A DNA stretch of 64,000 nucleotides from an uncultured Clostridia bacterium (GTDB lineage: Bacteria > Bacillota > Clostridia > Oscillospirales > Acutalibacteraceae), in contig CALCYI010000020.1 in the NCBI GenBank assembly GCA_937907605.1, positions 1-64,000 of the forward strand, given 5' to 3'. The position numbers and the translations under genes are program-made. Every line of letters starts with the position of its first letter. Position 1 is the stretch's first letter. This document shows, piece by piece, positions 55,065-63,244 of this stretch. The notes beneath the pieces are model-generated. The model saw nothing but the letters and a program-made list of their open reading frames with translations. It had not been told where the DNA came from and did no database searches.

Positions 55065-56080
55065 CGGTTATCGTAACAGGCGGAGCAGGCTTCATCGGCT
55101 CTAACTTTATTTTCCATATGCTTAAAAAATATCCTGATTACAGGATTATCTGCCTTGATAAGCTTACCTATGCGGGTAATCTTTCGACTCTTAAGGACGT
55201 TATGGATAATCCGAATTTCAGATTTGTCAAGGCTGATATTTGCGACAGAGAGGCTGTATATAAGCTGTTTGAAGAAGAAAAACCTGATATGGTTGTAAAT
55301 TTTGCTGCAGAAAGCCATGTTGACAGGTCTATTGAGAATCCCGACATTTTCCTTCAGACTAATATTATGGGTACGGCAGTTCTCATGGACGCGTGCAGAA
55401 AGTACGGTATTAAGCGTTACCATCAGGTATCTACCGACGAGGTCTACGGCGATTTACCGCTTGACAGACCCGATTTATTCTTTACCGAGGAAACGCCGAT
55501 ACATACAAGTTCTCCGTACAGCTCTTCCAAGGCTGCCGCTGATTTGCTCGTGCTCGCATATCACAGGACTTACGGGCTTCCAGTTTCAATCAGCCGTTGC
55601 TCTAACAATTACGGACCCTATCATTTTCCCGAGAAGCTTATCCCTCTTATGATAGCGAATGCGCTAAACGATAAGCCGCTTCCCGTATACGGCGAAGGAC
55701 TGAACGTGCGCGACTGGCTCTATGTTGAGGACCACTGTAAAGCAATTGACCTTGTGATTCATAAGGGCAGAGTAGGTGAGGTTTACAATATCGGCGGACA
55801 TAACGAAATGAAAAATATTGATATTGTAAGGCTTATCTGTAAGGAGCTCGGAAAGCCAGAAAGCCTTATTACCTATGTCGCAGACCGCAAGGGACACGAT
55901 ATGCGCTATGCAATCGACCCTACAAAGATTCATAGCGAGCTTGGCTGGTTGCCCGAAACCAAGTTTGCAGACGGTATAAAAAAGACTATTAAATGGTATC
56001 TCGACAACCGTGAGTGGTGGGAAACCATTATCAGCGGCGAATATCAAAATTACTACGAAAAAATGTACGGTAACAGATAA
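55061..56080 (+). CDS. rfbB: dTDP-glucose 4,6-dehydratase
   Basis: Converts dTDP-glucose to dTDP-4-keto-6-deoxyglucose with bound NAD. The Rossmann start VTGGAGFIGSNF, the AAESHVDRSI segment, STDEVYGDLP and the catalytic YSSSK are present. Length 339. No rfbC or rfbD follows; a WecE-type aminotransferase does, so the product is directed to an aminosugar and not to rhamnose. Confidence 0.96.
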   Translation: MTVIVTGGAGFIGSNFIFHMLKKYPDYRIICLDKLTYAGNLSTLKDVMDNPNFRFVKADICDREAVYKLFEEEKPDMVVNFAAESHVDRSIENPDIFLQTNIMGTAVLMDACRKYGIKRYHQVSTDEVYGDLPLDRPDLFFTEETPIHTSSPYSSSKAAADLLVLAYHRTYGLPVSISRCSNNYGPYHFPEKLIPLMIANALNDKPLPVYGEGLNVRDWLYVEDHCKAIDLVIHKGRVGEVYNIGGHNEMKNIDIVRLICKELGKPESLITYVADRKGHDMRYAIDPTKIHSELGWLPETKFADGIKKTIKWYLDNREWWETIISGEYQNYYEKMYGNR

Positions 56081-56091
56081 CGGTGGCAGAA

Positions 56092-57219
56092 ATGATTAAA
56101 TTTAACGAGTGTTCAATTACTGATTTAGAAAGAAAATATATGCTCGATGCACTTGAGAATAGACAGTGCGGCGACGGTCCCTATACAAAAAAGGTATATG
56201 AGCTTTATGAAAGTAAGCTTGGAGTAAAGAATATGCTCCTCACCACCTCCTGCTCGACCTCTCTTGATATGACGGCTATACTTGCCGATTTAAAGGAGGG
56301 CGACGAGGTTATAGTGCCTTCTTATACCTTTGTTTCCACTGCAAACGCGTTCGTTTTGAGGGGTGCTAAGCCCGTATTCTGCGAGATTAATCCGAAAACG
56401 ATGAATATTGACGTTGACAGGATTGAAGAGCTGATTACCGATAAAACGAAGGCAATATATCCCGTTCATTATGCGGGCGTTCTCTGCGATATGGACAGGA
56501 TTATGGATATTGCAAGGCGCCATAACCTTTATGTTATTGAGGATGCCGCACAGGCTGTCGGCTCAGTTTATAAGGGAAAATATGCCGCTGGTACTATCGG
56601 CGATATGGGCTGCTATTCCTTTCATGAAACAAAGAATTATACAATGGGCGAGGGCGGAGCGCTTATCGTTAAGGACGGCGACTTACTTAAAAAAGCTGAG
56701 ATTATCAGAGAAAAGGGTACCGACCGCTCACAGTTCATAAGAGGACAGATTGATAAGTATACCTGGCAGATGGCGGGCTCCTCCTATCTTCCCTCGGATA
56801 TGCTTGCCGCACTTTTATATGCTCAGACGGAGCGCTTTGATGAAATTATGGAAAGGCGTATGCACGTCTGGAACAGCTACAACAACGCTTTTAAAGAGCT
56901 TGAGGACGAGGAAAAGCTCATCAGGCCGTATATTCCCGATTATTCAAATCATAACGCGCATATGTATTATTTCCTTGTCAAAGACGGCGAGACAAGAAAC
57001 GATATGCTCAGGTTCCTTAAGGAAAAGGGAATCGGCGCAGTGTTCCACTATATCCCGCTTCATACCTCGCCAATGGGCGAAAAGCTCGGCTACAAGGCGG
57101 GCGACCTTCCGATAACGGAGGAATATGCCTCAAGGCTTATCCGCCTTCCTCTCCATGCAAAGCTTTCGGATGATGATATTGATTATGTAATAAACGCCGT
57201 AAAAGAGTATTTATCGTAA
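56092..57219 (+). CDS. wecE: dTDP-4-amino-4,6-dideoxygalactose transaminase (WecE/RffA type)
   Basis: PLP enzyme of the DegT/DnrJ/EryC1 family that turns dTDP-4-keto-6-deoxyglucose into dTDP-Fuc4N. IKFNECSI at the start matches the IPFN start of WecE. LENRQCGDGPYTKK, EDAAQAVGS and the PLP lysine Lys181 in HETKNYTMGEGGA are typical of WecE and not of other sugar aminotransferases. ATG 56092 follows GGTGG; the GTG at 56083 lies within that site. Length 375. Confidence 0.93.
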   Translation: MIKFNECSITDLERKYMLDALENRQCGDGPYTKKVYELYESKLGVKNMLLTTSCSTSLDMTAILADLKEGDEVIVPSYTFVSTANAFVLRGAKPVFCEINPKTMNIDVDRIEELITDKTKAIYPVHYAGVLCDMDRIMDIARRHNLYVIEDAAQAVGSVYKGKYAAGTIGDMGCYSFHETKNYTMGEGGALIVKDGDLLKKAEIIREKGTDRSQFIRGQIDKYTWQMAGSSYLPSDMLAALLYAQTERFDEIMERRMHVWNSYNNAFKELEDEEKLIRPYIPDYSNHNAHMYYFLVKDGETRNDMLRFLKEKGIGAVFHYIPLHTSPMGEKLGYKAGDLPITEEYASRLIRLPLHAKLSDDDIDYVINAVKEYLS

Positions 57220-57232
57220 ACGGGAGATAACT

Positions 57233-58897
57233 GTGATTAAAATCCTTAAAAAATCGTATTTCATAATAATACCGCTTGTGCTGACTGCGTTAATGCTTGG
57301 CTTTAAGCTTATCCATTTCGGCACGGTCGACGACGTGCTGCTCTACGATATGGTAACGAGCTATAAGACTAATGCTCACAGTGAGCAGGTGTTTTTCGTA
57401 AGTATTATATTCGGCTATATTCTTAGATTTCTTTACGGCGTTTTGCCTGCTGTAAACTGGTTCGGAGTAATGTATCTTGCCGCGTATAATCTTGCGTATA
57501 TCACTCTGTTTAAAATTGTTGAAAAGCACGGTTCCAACGTTGCGTTTATCTCCGTACTTTCGGGGCTACATATCTACTTTTTAATGAGAATATCGTTTAC
57601 GACTAACGCGTTTATTCTCGTGTGCACGAGCGTGCTCTGGCTTTTTGACAGCGTTGAAAAGCTTGAAAAAAAGAGCGTCGGTAATATTATTTACGGCTTT
57701 TTGTTGATGCTTGCAGGCTTTGGTATGAGAAGGGACGCAACACTTTTCTGTATTGTGTTACTCTTCGTTCCTACCTTTGTTTTAGCAATTGTAAAAAAGC
57801 AGAAATCTGTTGCAGTTATCGCTGCAATCCTTGTACTCCTGACCGTTTCGAATTATTCAATGGAAGCTGTACAGACTGCTTATAAGGCGGCAATTCCCAC
57901 AGAAACCTATTACAACGAATTTCAGCCGTACAGGAGCGCTGCCTCCGACGGAGGAAAAATCTCGTATAAAAGACACAAGGAGCTTTTTGACGAGGCTGGG
58001 CTCAGCAGTAATGATATAAAGATTTATAAAAGATATATCTACGGCGATAAGGAAGCTTATTCCGGCGAAAAGCTAAAGGCGATTATAAAAAGCCGTGATT
58101 TTAAGGATAAATATAATACCGACGTTAAGGACATTATTAAGAGAATACTGAAAGCGGATGAGTACATTCTTAATTATTTTTACTATATTGCCGCAGTTGC
58201 TCTGATTCTGTTCATTCTTTACAGAAAAAAACGGCTTGAGCTTTTTAGTTCGTCTGTATTTATCGCCGCAGCGGAAGTTTATCTTTTCTTAAGAAGAAGG
58301 GGCGTTACGAGGGTAACCTTCCCGCTTGCCATGCTCGGAATTATTATTCTGATGTATACCGTAATCGGCGAGGAGAATCCGTTTGGGTTTATAAAAAACA
58401 AAAAGACTGCAAAACGAATTACACTGGCAGTGTGCGCCGTTGTACTTGCAGGAACGGCAATTCTCAGCGCAGGCTGCGTAAAGACCTACATTCCGCGTTT
58501 CGGTACTTATGATAAGGTGTTGGAATATATAGAAAACGACGAGGAGCACGTATACCTTTCAATCCCGAAAACGAGGGATAGGATTATAGACAGGCATTTA
58601 ACCGTTCTTACCAAGGATTATAATGTGGTTCCGATGAGTGTGGTCTGCGGCGACTGGTATATTTATACTTATTATTACTACGATATGCTTGACAGGCTCG
58701 GACTTGAGGAGTACTCTGATAAGGCTATAAATGCCTTTCTTGACGATAAGGTGCTCGTTGCCTCCTTTGATAAAAAAATGCCCGATGAATTCGTTAAGTT
58801 TTACAACGAGCATTATCATTATTACGTTACTTACAGGGAAATAAGAGAGTTCAAAAGCGGACTTGTTATTTACGATTTTGATATTATAGAACAGTAG
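57233..58897 (+). CDS. large membrane protein, GT-C-like (paralogue of 47245)
   Basis: 554 residues with the same arrangement of membrane segments, central soluble region and C-terminal domain as the protein at 47245; VDDVLL near residue 28 replaces INDDIGL, and GMRRD and RRRGV are shared. The start is GTG 57233 with GGGAGA upstream. Two related proteins in one locus could add two sugars, or act at two positions of one polymer. Function not established. Confidence 0.8.
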   Translation: MIKILKKSYFIIIPLVLTALMLGFKLIHFGTVDDVLLYDMVTSYKTNAHSEQVFFVSIIFGYILRFLYGVLPAVNWFGVMYLAAYNLAYITLFKIVEKHGSNVAFISVLSGLHIYFLMRISFTTNAFILVCTSVLWLFDSVEKLEKKSVGNIIYGFLLMLAGFGMRRDATLFCIVLLFVPTFVLAIVKKQKSVAVIAAILVLLTVSNYSMEAVQTAYKAAIPTETYYNEFQPYRSAASDGGKISYKRHKELFDEAGLSSNDIKIYKRYIYGDKEAYSGEKLKAIIKSRDFKDKYNTDVKDIIKRILKADEYILNYFYYIAAVALILFILYRKKRLELFSSSVFIAAAEVYLFLRRRGVTRVTFPLAMLGIIILMYTVIGEENPFGFIKNKKTAKRITLAVCAVVLAGTAILSAGCVKTYIPRFGTYDKVLEYIENDEEHVYLSIPKTRDRIIDRHLTVLTKDYNVVPMSVVCGDWYIYTYYYYDMLDRLGLEEYSDKAINAFLDDKVLVASFDKKMPDEFVKFYNEHYHYYVTYREIREFKSGLVIYDFDIIEQ

Positions 58898-58905
58898 GTG
58901 AATTT

Positions 58906-60072
58906 ATGAACGCTCAAAAAGAATACTTTGTATATCTGTTGTCCTGCTTTTTGAGCGGAGATGCGCCACTGGGCAGAAATGTCGACTTTGAAGAATTATA
59001 CAAGCTGGCTGATATTCACGACGTCGGCGCAATTATTGCAAACGAGCTTAAAAAGGTTGACGATGAATTCAAGCCTGATTCGGTCTTGCTTTCACATTTT
59101 ACACAGCTTATCGGGCTTACTGTAATTGACTACCAAAAAAAAGAAAAGGTCTTTGATTTTATCAAAGTCTTTTTAAACGCTAACGGTATTGAGCATATCT
59201 TCGTAAAGGGTATGGAGGTTGCGCGGTATTATCCTGCACCCGAGTTCAGAACGAGCGGCGATATCGACGTAATCGTCAGGAAAGCTGATTTTAGCAGAAT
59301 CCGCGAGTTAATGACGGTTACTGACGGGATAAAAGTTATAGATAATCAGACAAATGTTGTTACGGTAACTGTAAACGGCGTTAGTATTGAAATCCACAAC
59401 AACAGCGACGTTTGGAATGAATACTTTAACGATATGTTTTCACTCTGCGACAGTAAAGAGAGCTATACTTATAAGCTAAGCGAATACAATCATCTGCTTT
59501 ACGTTATATGTCACCTGGCAAAGCATATTGCTTACAGGGGAGCAGGAATCAGAATGCTGATGGATATTGACGTTTTGATACGAAATATCAGCGGTTTTAA
59601 ATATGATGAGTTCCTGTCAATATGCGATAATGCGGGCGTAATGAAAACGGCAATGGGGCTTATCTCACTGTGCGCAGTATGGCTTAATACTCCTGTTGAA
59701 CAGGAGGTTTCTTTTGACGATGACCTTTTGAAAAGCTTTGAAAGCGTACTTCTTGACGGTGGAAGCTTCGGCTATGAGGAAAATACTGTTCCGCTAAAAT
59801 ACATAAAAGACGCTAATAACGCGTCCGTATCCGAAAGAATAAAAATTCTTTTAAGAATGGCTTTCCCTGACAAGGAATATCTGAAATACTGCTATCCTTA
59901 CTATAATAAGCACGGTTATCTTTATCCGATAGCAAGGCTCAACAGACTTTTTGACGGTTTGTTCAGAAAAAGAAAACAGTCAATCGGCGCGATTAACCAG
60001 ATAAAAGCTAACGGCGGAAGCTCGGCGTATCAGAGCGAGATAATTAAGGAGCTTGAAATATCATTTAATTAA
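58906..60072 (+). CDS. NTP_transf_5 family nucleotidyltransferase-like protein
   Basis: 388 residues matching the uncharacterised nucleotidyltransferase family seen in polysaccharide and peptide-modification loci. The polymerase-beta-like site reads FVKGMEVARYYPAPEFRTSG followed by DIDVIV, with two aspartates for metal. Another conserved stretch is HLAKHIAYRGAGIRMLMDIDVLI. AGGTGA precedes ATG 58906. It comes just before the IspD-kinase fusion, so the two may act together. Substrate unknown. Confidence 0.8.
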   Translation: MNAQKEYFVYLLSCFLSGDAPLGRNVDFEELYKLADIHDVGAIIANELKKVDDEFKPDSVLLSHFTQLIGLTVIDYQKKEKVFDFIKVFLNANGIEHIFVKGMEVARYYPAPEFRTSGDIDVIVRKADFSRIRELMTVTDGIKVIDNQTNVVTVTVNGVSIEIHNNSDVWNEYFNDMFSLCDSKESYTYKLSEYNHLLYVICHLAKHIAYRGAGIRMLMDIDVLIRNISGFKYDEFLSICDNAGVMKTAMGLISLCAVWLNTPVEQEVSFDDDLLKSFESVLLDGGSFGYEENTVPLKYIKDANNASVSERIKILLRMAFPDKEYLKYCYPYYNKHGYLYPIARLNRLFDGLFRKRKQSIGAINQIKANGGSSAYQSEIIKELEISFN

Positions 60073-60082
60073 AGGTGAAATT

Positions 60083-61648
60083 ATGAATGTTGTAGCAATC
60101 CTTGCTAACGGCGTTGGACAGCGCTTTGGCAGTAATATTCCCAAGCAGTTCCACAAGGTAAACGGCAAAATGGTTATAGAATATGTAATCGAATCAATAC
60201 TTTCCTCCGAAAGCGTTGATAAGCTTGTTATTGCTACAAACGTTGAAGCTAACAGCGTTTATCTCTCGGATATCTGTACGCTTAATGGTATTGATTTAAT
60301 TGAAGGCGGCTCGACTCGCAACAGAACTCTTAAAAACGTAATTGATTATATCGATTCAAATTATGACTGCGATAAGCTTATTGTATGCGATGCCGTAAGA
60401 CCTATGATTACAGGCGAGCTTATTGACTCATATTTCGCTTTTCTTGATGAAAACGATGCGGTAGTAACGGCGCAGAAGATAACGGATTCTCTTGGCTCCT
60501 ATGACTTCTCACAGGTCGACAGGGAAAGGTATTACCTAATGCAGTCGCCTGAGGGATTTGATTTCAAAAAACTGCGGGATAGCTTTGATTCCGAGTCAAA
60601 GCTTACCGAGGTTACCCAGCAGCTTCCCGAGGACTCAAAAATCTATCTTTATTTTGATTTTAACAATAACTTTAAGCTTACATATCCTGCCGATTTAAAA
60701 TACCTTGAGGCGCTCGTAAGGGCGAGGGATAATTCAATTGGTTTTTCAAGTATTCTTGATAATGTTGACAGGCTTAATAAATTCCTTTCAATTTACCATC
60801 CTGTTGAAGCAAGGGAGTGGAAAAAGGAGCTTGAAAGGTCTATTCCCAAGATGCTTAAAAACTGGCAGATTACGGAGTACACTCTGATTAAAAATTCCCA
60901 CTTCGGCATTATTTTCCTTGCGAAGTCTATTCAATACGGCAGATGCGTTATTAAGATTATCCCGCCGTTTATTAACCGTTATATTCCCGAGCGTTCGTGT
61001 TACCGAAAGATAAACTCCCGTATTATGTGCGAGCTTTACGACTTTGATGACTCCTGTAGCTCTATTCTTCTTGAAAGATGTAAAGAAGCAGACGTCAGGT
61101 TCAATAAGGATAATTCCGAAATCCTAGAGTTTTTCTCAAATGTTATGAACGGTTATGCTAGCGAAGAGGAAGACGTGTTTAATAATTACGAAAGGATACT
61201 TAAGCATAAGGCTCTTGAAACAGACTTTAGGTATAAAAAAGCTGAGATTATGTCTTATGTTAATAGCGCAATTCTCCTGTTTGACAAGACCTTTTCAAAG
61301 AGTAACCGCGTGCTGATACACGGCGATTTACACCGTTATAATATTATGAGTAAAAACGGTAAGTTCTGCGCAATTGACCCAATAGGCTATCTTGCGCCAA
61401 AGGAGTTTGATATTGCGCGATATATCGGTACTGAGCTTACCGATACCGAATGTGATAAAAGAGAACTTTTTTATGAGCTGATAGAATATTTCACCCCGAT
61501 ATGTGACAGAAGAAAACTTATTTCCGCCGTATATGTAGATATGATATTCAGACTTCATAATAGCCTTTTTGAAAACGAGGATTACGTATTAACTGATAAG
61601 TGGCTTAACGTGCTTAAGCAATTAGATATTGAATTATTGCTTAATTAA
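60083..61648 (+). CDS. IspD/TarI-like cytidylyltransferase fused to an APH-type kinase
   Basis: Two enzymes in one chain of 521 residues. Residues 1-225 are an IspD/TarI-like CTP transferase: GVGQRFGSNIPKQFHKVNGK (10-29), CDAVRPMI and AQKITDSLG. Residues about 285-500 are a choline/aminoglycoside-kinase-like domain, with HGDLHRYN near 413-420 and CAIDPIGYLAPKEFDIAR after it. A kinase followed by a cytidylyltransferase is the logic needed to make a CDP-alcohol from the free alcohol. Ribitol, glycerol, choline or another small alcohol are all possible. ATG 60083 follows AAAGGTGA. Confidence 0.85.
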   Translation: MNVVAILANGVGQRFGSNIPKQFHKVNGKMVIEYVIESILSSESVDKLVIATNVEANSVYLSDICTLNGIDLIEGGSTRNRTLKNVIDYIDSNYDCDKLIVCDAVRPMITGELIDSYFAFLDENDAVVTAQKITDSLGSYDFSQVDRERYYLMQSPEGFDFKKLRDSFDSESKLTEVTQQLPEDSKIYLYFDFNNNFKLTYPADLKYLEALVRARDNSIGFSSILDNVDRLNKFLSIYHPVEAREWKKELERSIPKMLKNWQITEYTLIKNSHFGIIFLAKSIQYGRCVIKIIPPFINRYIPERSCYRKINSRIMCELYDFDDSCSSILLERCKEADVRFNKDNSEILEFFSNVMNGYASEEEDVFNNYERILKHKALETDFRYKKAEIMSYVNSAILLFDKTFSKSNRVLIHGDLHRYNIMSKNGKFCAIDPIGYLAPKEFDIARYIGTELTDTECDKRELFYELIEYFTPICDRRKLISAVYVDMIFRLHNSLFENEDYVLTDKWLNVLKQLDIELLLN

Positions 61649-61686
61649 TGTTATTATATTGATGAAATAAATTTAGGAGTAGTTTT

Positions 61687-62250
61687 ATGAGTAAGTTTAA
61701 GAATTTTACCGAAAAGCATGAAGAGCTTTGGAAATTCATTAAGTTTTCCTTTGCGGGCGTATCTTCATTTGTAGTTCAGTATTTAGTTGACATTTTATTC
61801 CATTTTGTTGTTTTCAGAGGTCTTGCAGGCCAGACGGTAGATAACGAGGTATTCAGATTTCTCGGAATAGACAGCCAGATGGACGCTGCGTATGCATATT
61901 TTATTGCTGCCGCAGTAGGCTATGCCGTTTCGTTTATTATGAACAGAAAGGTTACCTTTGACGCTGACAGCGGGCTTACCTCTTCCGTAGTAATGTATAT
62001 AATTATGGTTGTTGCAACCGTATTTATTGCCGCGTGGATGAAGGGCTTTTTCACAGACTTTGCAGTTAACCACATAGCTTCTGCAGTTAATGAAAAAGGC
62101 GAGATTAACGGCTTTGCCGACTGGATTATATTTGTTCTTGTAACTACTATTCCGTTCCTTTGGACTTACCCGCTTCAGCGCTTTGTAATTCACAGAAAGT
62201 CAAAGGATAAGACTGAGGAAAAAGAAGCTGTTGAGGAAATAGCAGAATAA
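61687..62250 (+). CDS. GtrA-family membrane protein
   Basis: 187 residues with four membrane segments and a charged C-terminal tail; KFIKFSFAGVSSFVVQYLVDILF and the middle MNRKVTFD are typical of GtrA. Family members are thought to flip polyprenyl-phosphate sugars or act with a GtrB-like GT2. Such a GT2 is at 48932. TAGGAG precedes ATG 61687. It is the last gene of the locus, before a strong terminator. Confidence 0.9.
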   Translation: MSKFKNFTEKHEELWKFIKFSFAGVSSFVVQYLVDILFHFVVFRGLAGQTVDNEVFRFLGIDSQMDAAYAYFIAAAVGYAVSFIMNRKVTFDADSGLTSSVVMYIIMVVATVFIAAWMKGFFTDFAVNHIASAVNEKGEINGFADWIIFVLVTTIPFLWTYPLQRFVIHRKSKDKTEEKEAVEEIAE

Positions 62251-62255
62251 AATTA

Positions 62256-62287
62256 AGAAGCTTGCTATGAAGCAAGCTTCTTTTTTT
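62256..62287. terminator. terminator ending the polysaccharide locus
   Basis: AGAAGCTTGCT and AGCAAGCTTCT form an 11-bp stem around ATGA, followed by a T-run. The stem's right part encodes the last codons of the convergent VanZ-like gene. Confidence 0.88.
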
Positions 62288-63074
62288 CTACTATTTTCAG
62301 TAAAACAAATCCTAATATCAATCCTGCCCAGTTAAGCAGTAAATCGTCAATATCCACGTTTCCGCATCTGTATATATACTGGTAAGCCTCTGCAATCAGA
62401 GGAAGGAAGAAACCGATAACAAGCGAAATCCAAGACGGCTGCTTAAATAATATGCTTTTAATAATAAAGGGAAGAGGAAGAAAAATCAGAATGTTACCAA
62501 TGCATATCAGCATCATATAAGTATCGTCAAAATGAGTGAATGAATATTTGAAATACTTGAGTGTACCGTTTCCAATTACGGTATTTACCGTTCGCCCAAA
62601 AGAATCGGGTGTTCTTATAAAGCTTACATAGAGGACGAATAAATAAAACAGCGATAATGAAAGCCAGAAAAATCTGAAAAACTTATCGTAATATTCTTTG
62701 GAAAAAAGAGTTGCACATATAAACACTGCGGCGTTGGTTACTCCAACGGTAACTGCAAACCACAACACAATATAATAATTATAAAACAGGCGGTAAGTGT
62801 GAAATCTGTCGATAAAGGAAGCCGCGGTAAGCAATGCCATAATTGATAAAATATAATATGAAACGAATTTTAGTTTATCTTTGTTTAGATATGTTAAGAT
62901 AAACATTACGACAAAAATGGAAACAAATCTAACGTAAGTAAAGACTGTATCACGGTTTACGAAATAATCCCAGAGTATACCGCTTAGATTGCCGTCATAT
63001 GCCGAGGATATACAGCAAAAGGGATATGCGGCAGCAAATATGAGAGCCGCTAATACTTTGAAGAACCTTTTCAT
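62265..63074 (-). CDS. VanZ-like membrane protein
   Basis: 269 residues with about seven membrane segments and the VanZ signature near the end: EAYQYIYRCGNVDIDDLLLN followed by WAGLILGF. VanZ raises teicoplanin resistance in enterococci, but most chromosomal relatives have no known role and no van genes are present here. Its own promoter lies at 63107-63135. Its 3' end overlaps the terminator of the polysaccharide locus. Confidence 0.88.
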   Translation of the reverse strand: MKRFFKVLAALIFAAAYPFCCISSAYDGNLSGILWDYFVNRDTVFTYVRFVSIFVVMFILTYLNKDKLKFVSYYILSIMALLTAASFIDRFHTYRLFYNYYIVLWFAVTVGVTNAAVFICATLFSKEYYDKFFRFFWLSLSLFYLFVLYVSFIRTPDSFGRTVNTVIGNGTLKYFKYSFTHFDDTYMMLICIGNILIFLPLPFIIKSILFKQPSWISLVIGFFLPLIAEAYQYIYRCGNVDIDDLLLNWAGLILGFVLLKIVEKKKLAS

Positions 63075-63106
63075 TATCTCTGCCGCCTTTCCAAAATATA
63101 AAACTA

Positions 63107-63135
63107 TAATAACTCATTTCTATACAAACATCAAG
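63107..63135 (-). promoter_or_regulatory. sigma-A-type promoter for the VanZ-like gene
   Basis: On the minus strand TTGATG and TATTAT are separated by 17 bases, 32 bases before the ATG at 63074. Confidence 0.6.
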
Positions 63136-63184
63136 TTTGCATTTGCATTATATTAAATTATATTATAAAAAGAAATCTTTTATA

Positions 63185-63213
63185 TTGACATAAGATAAAA
63201 AATATTATACAAT
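63185..63213 (+). promoter_or_regulatory. strong sigma-A promoter for the EF-G-like gene
   Basis: A perfect TTGACA and TACAAT are separated by 17 bases, 31 bases before the ATG at 63245. Confidence 0.8.
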
Positions 63214-63244
63214 TTTAACAATGACATAAAATGGAGGAAAATTT

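Noticed and set aside
54165..57219. dTDP-rhamnose pathway
   Set aside because: rfbA and rfbB are followed by a WecE-type aminotransferase; no rfbC or rfbD is present in the window.
62265..63074. Glycopeptide resistance cluster
   Set aside because: Only a VanZ-like protein is present; no vanH, vanA-type ligase, vanX or regulators are nearby.
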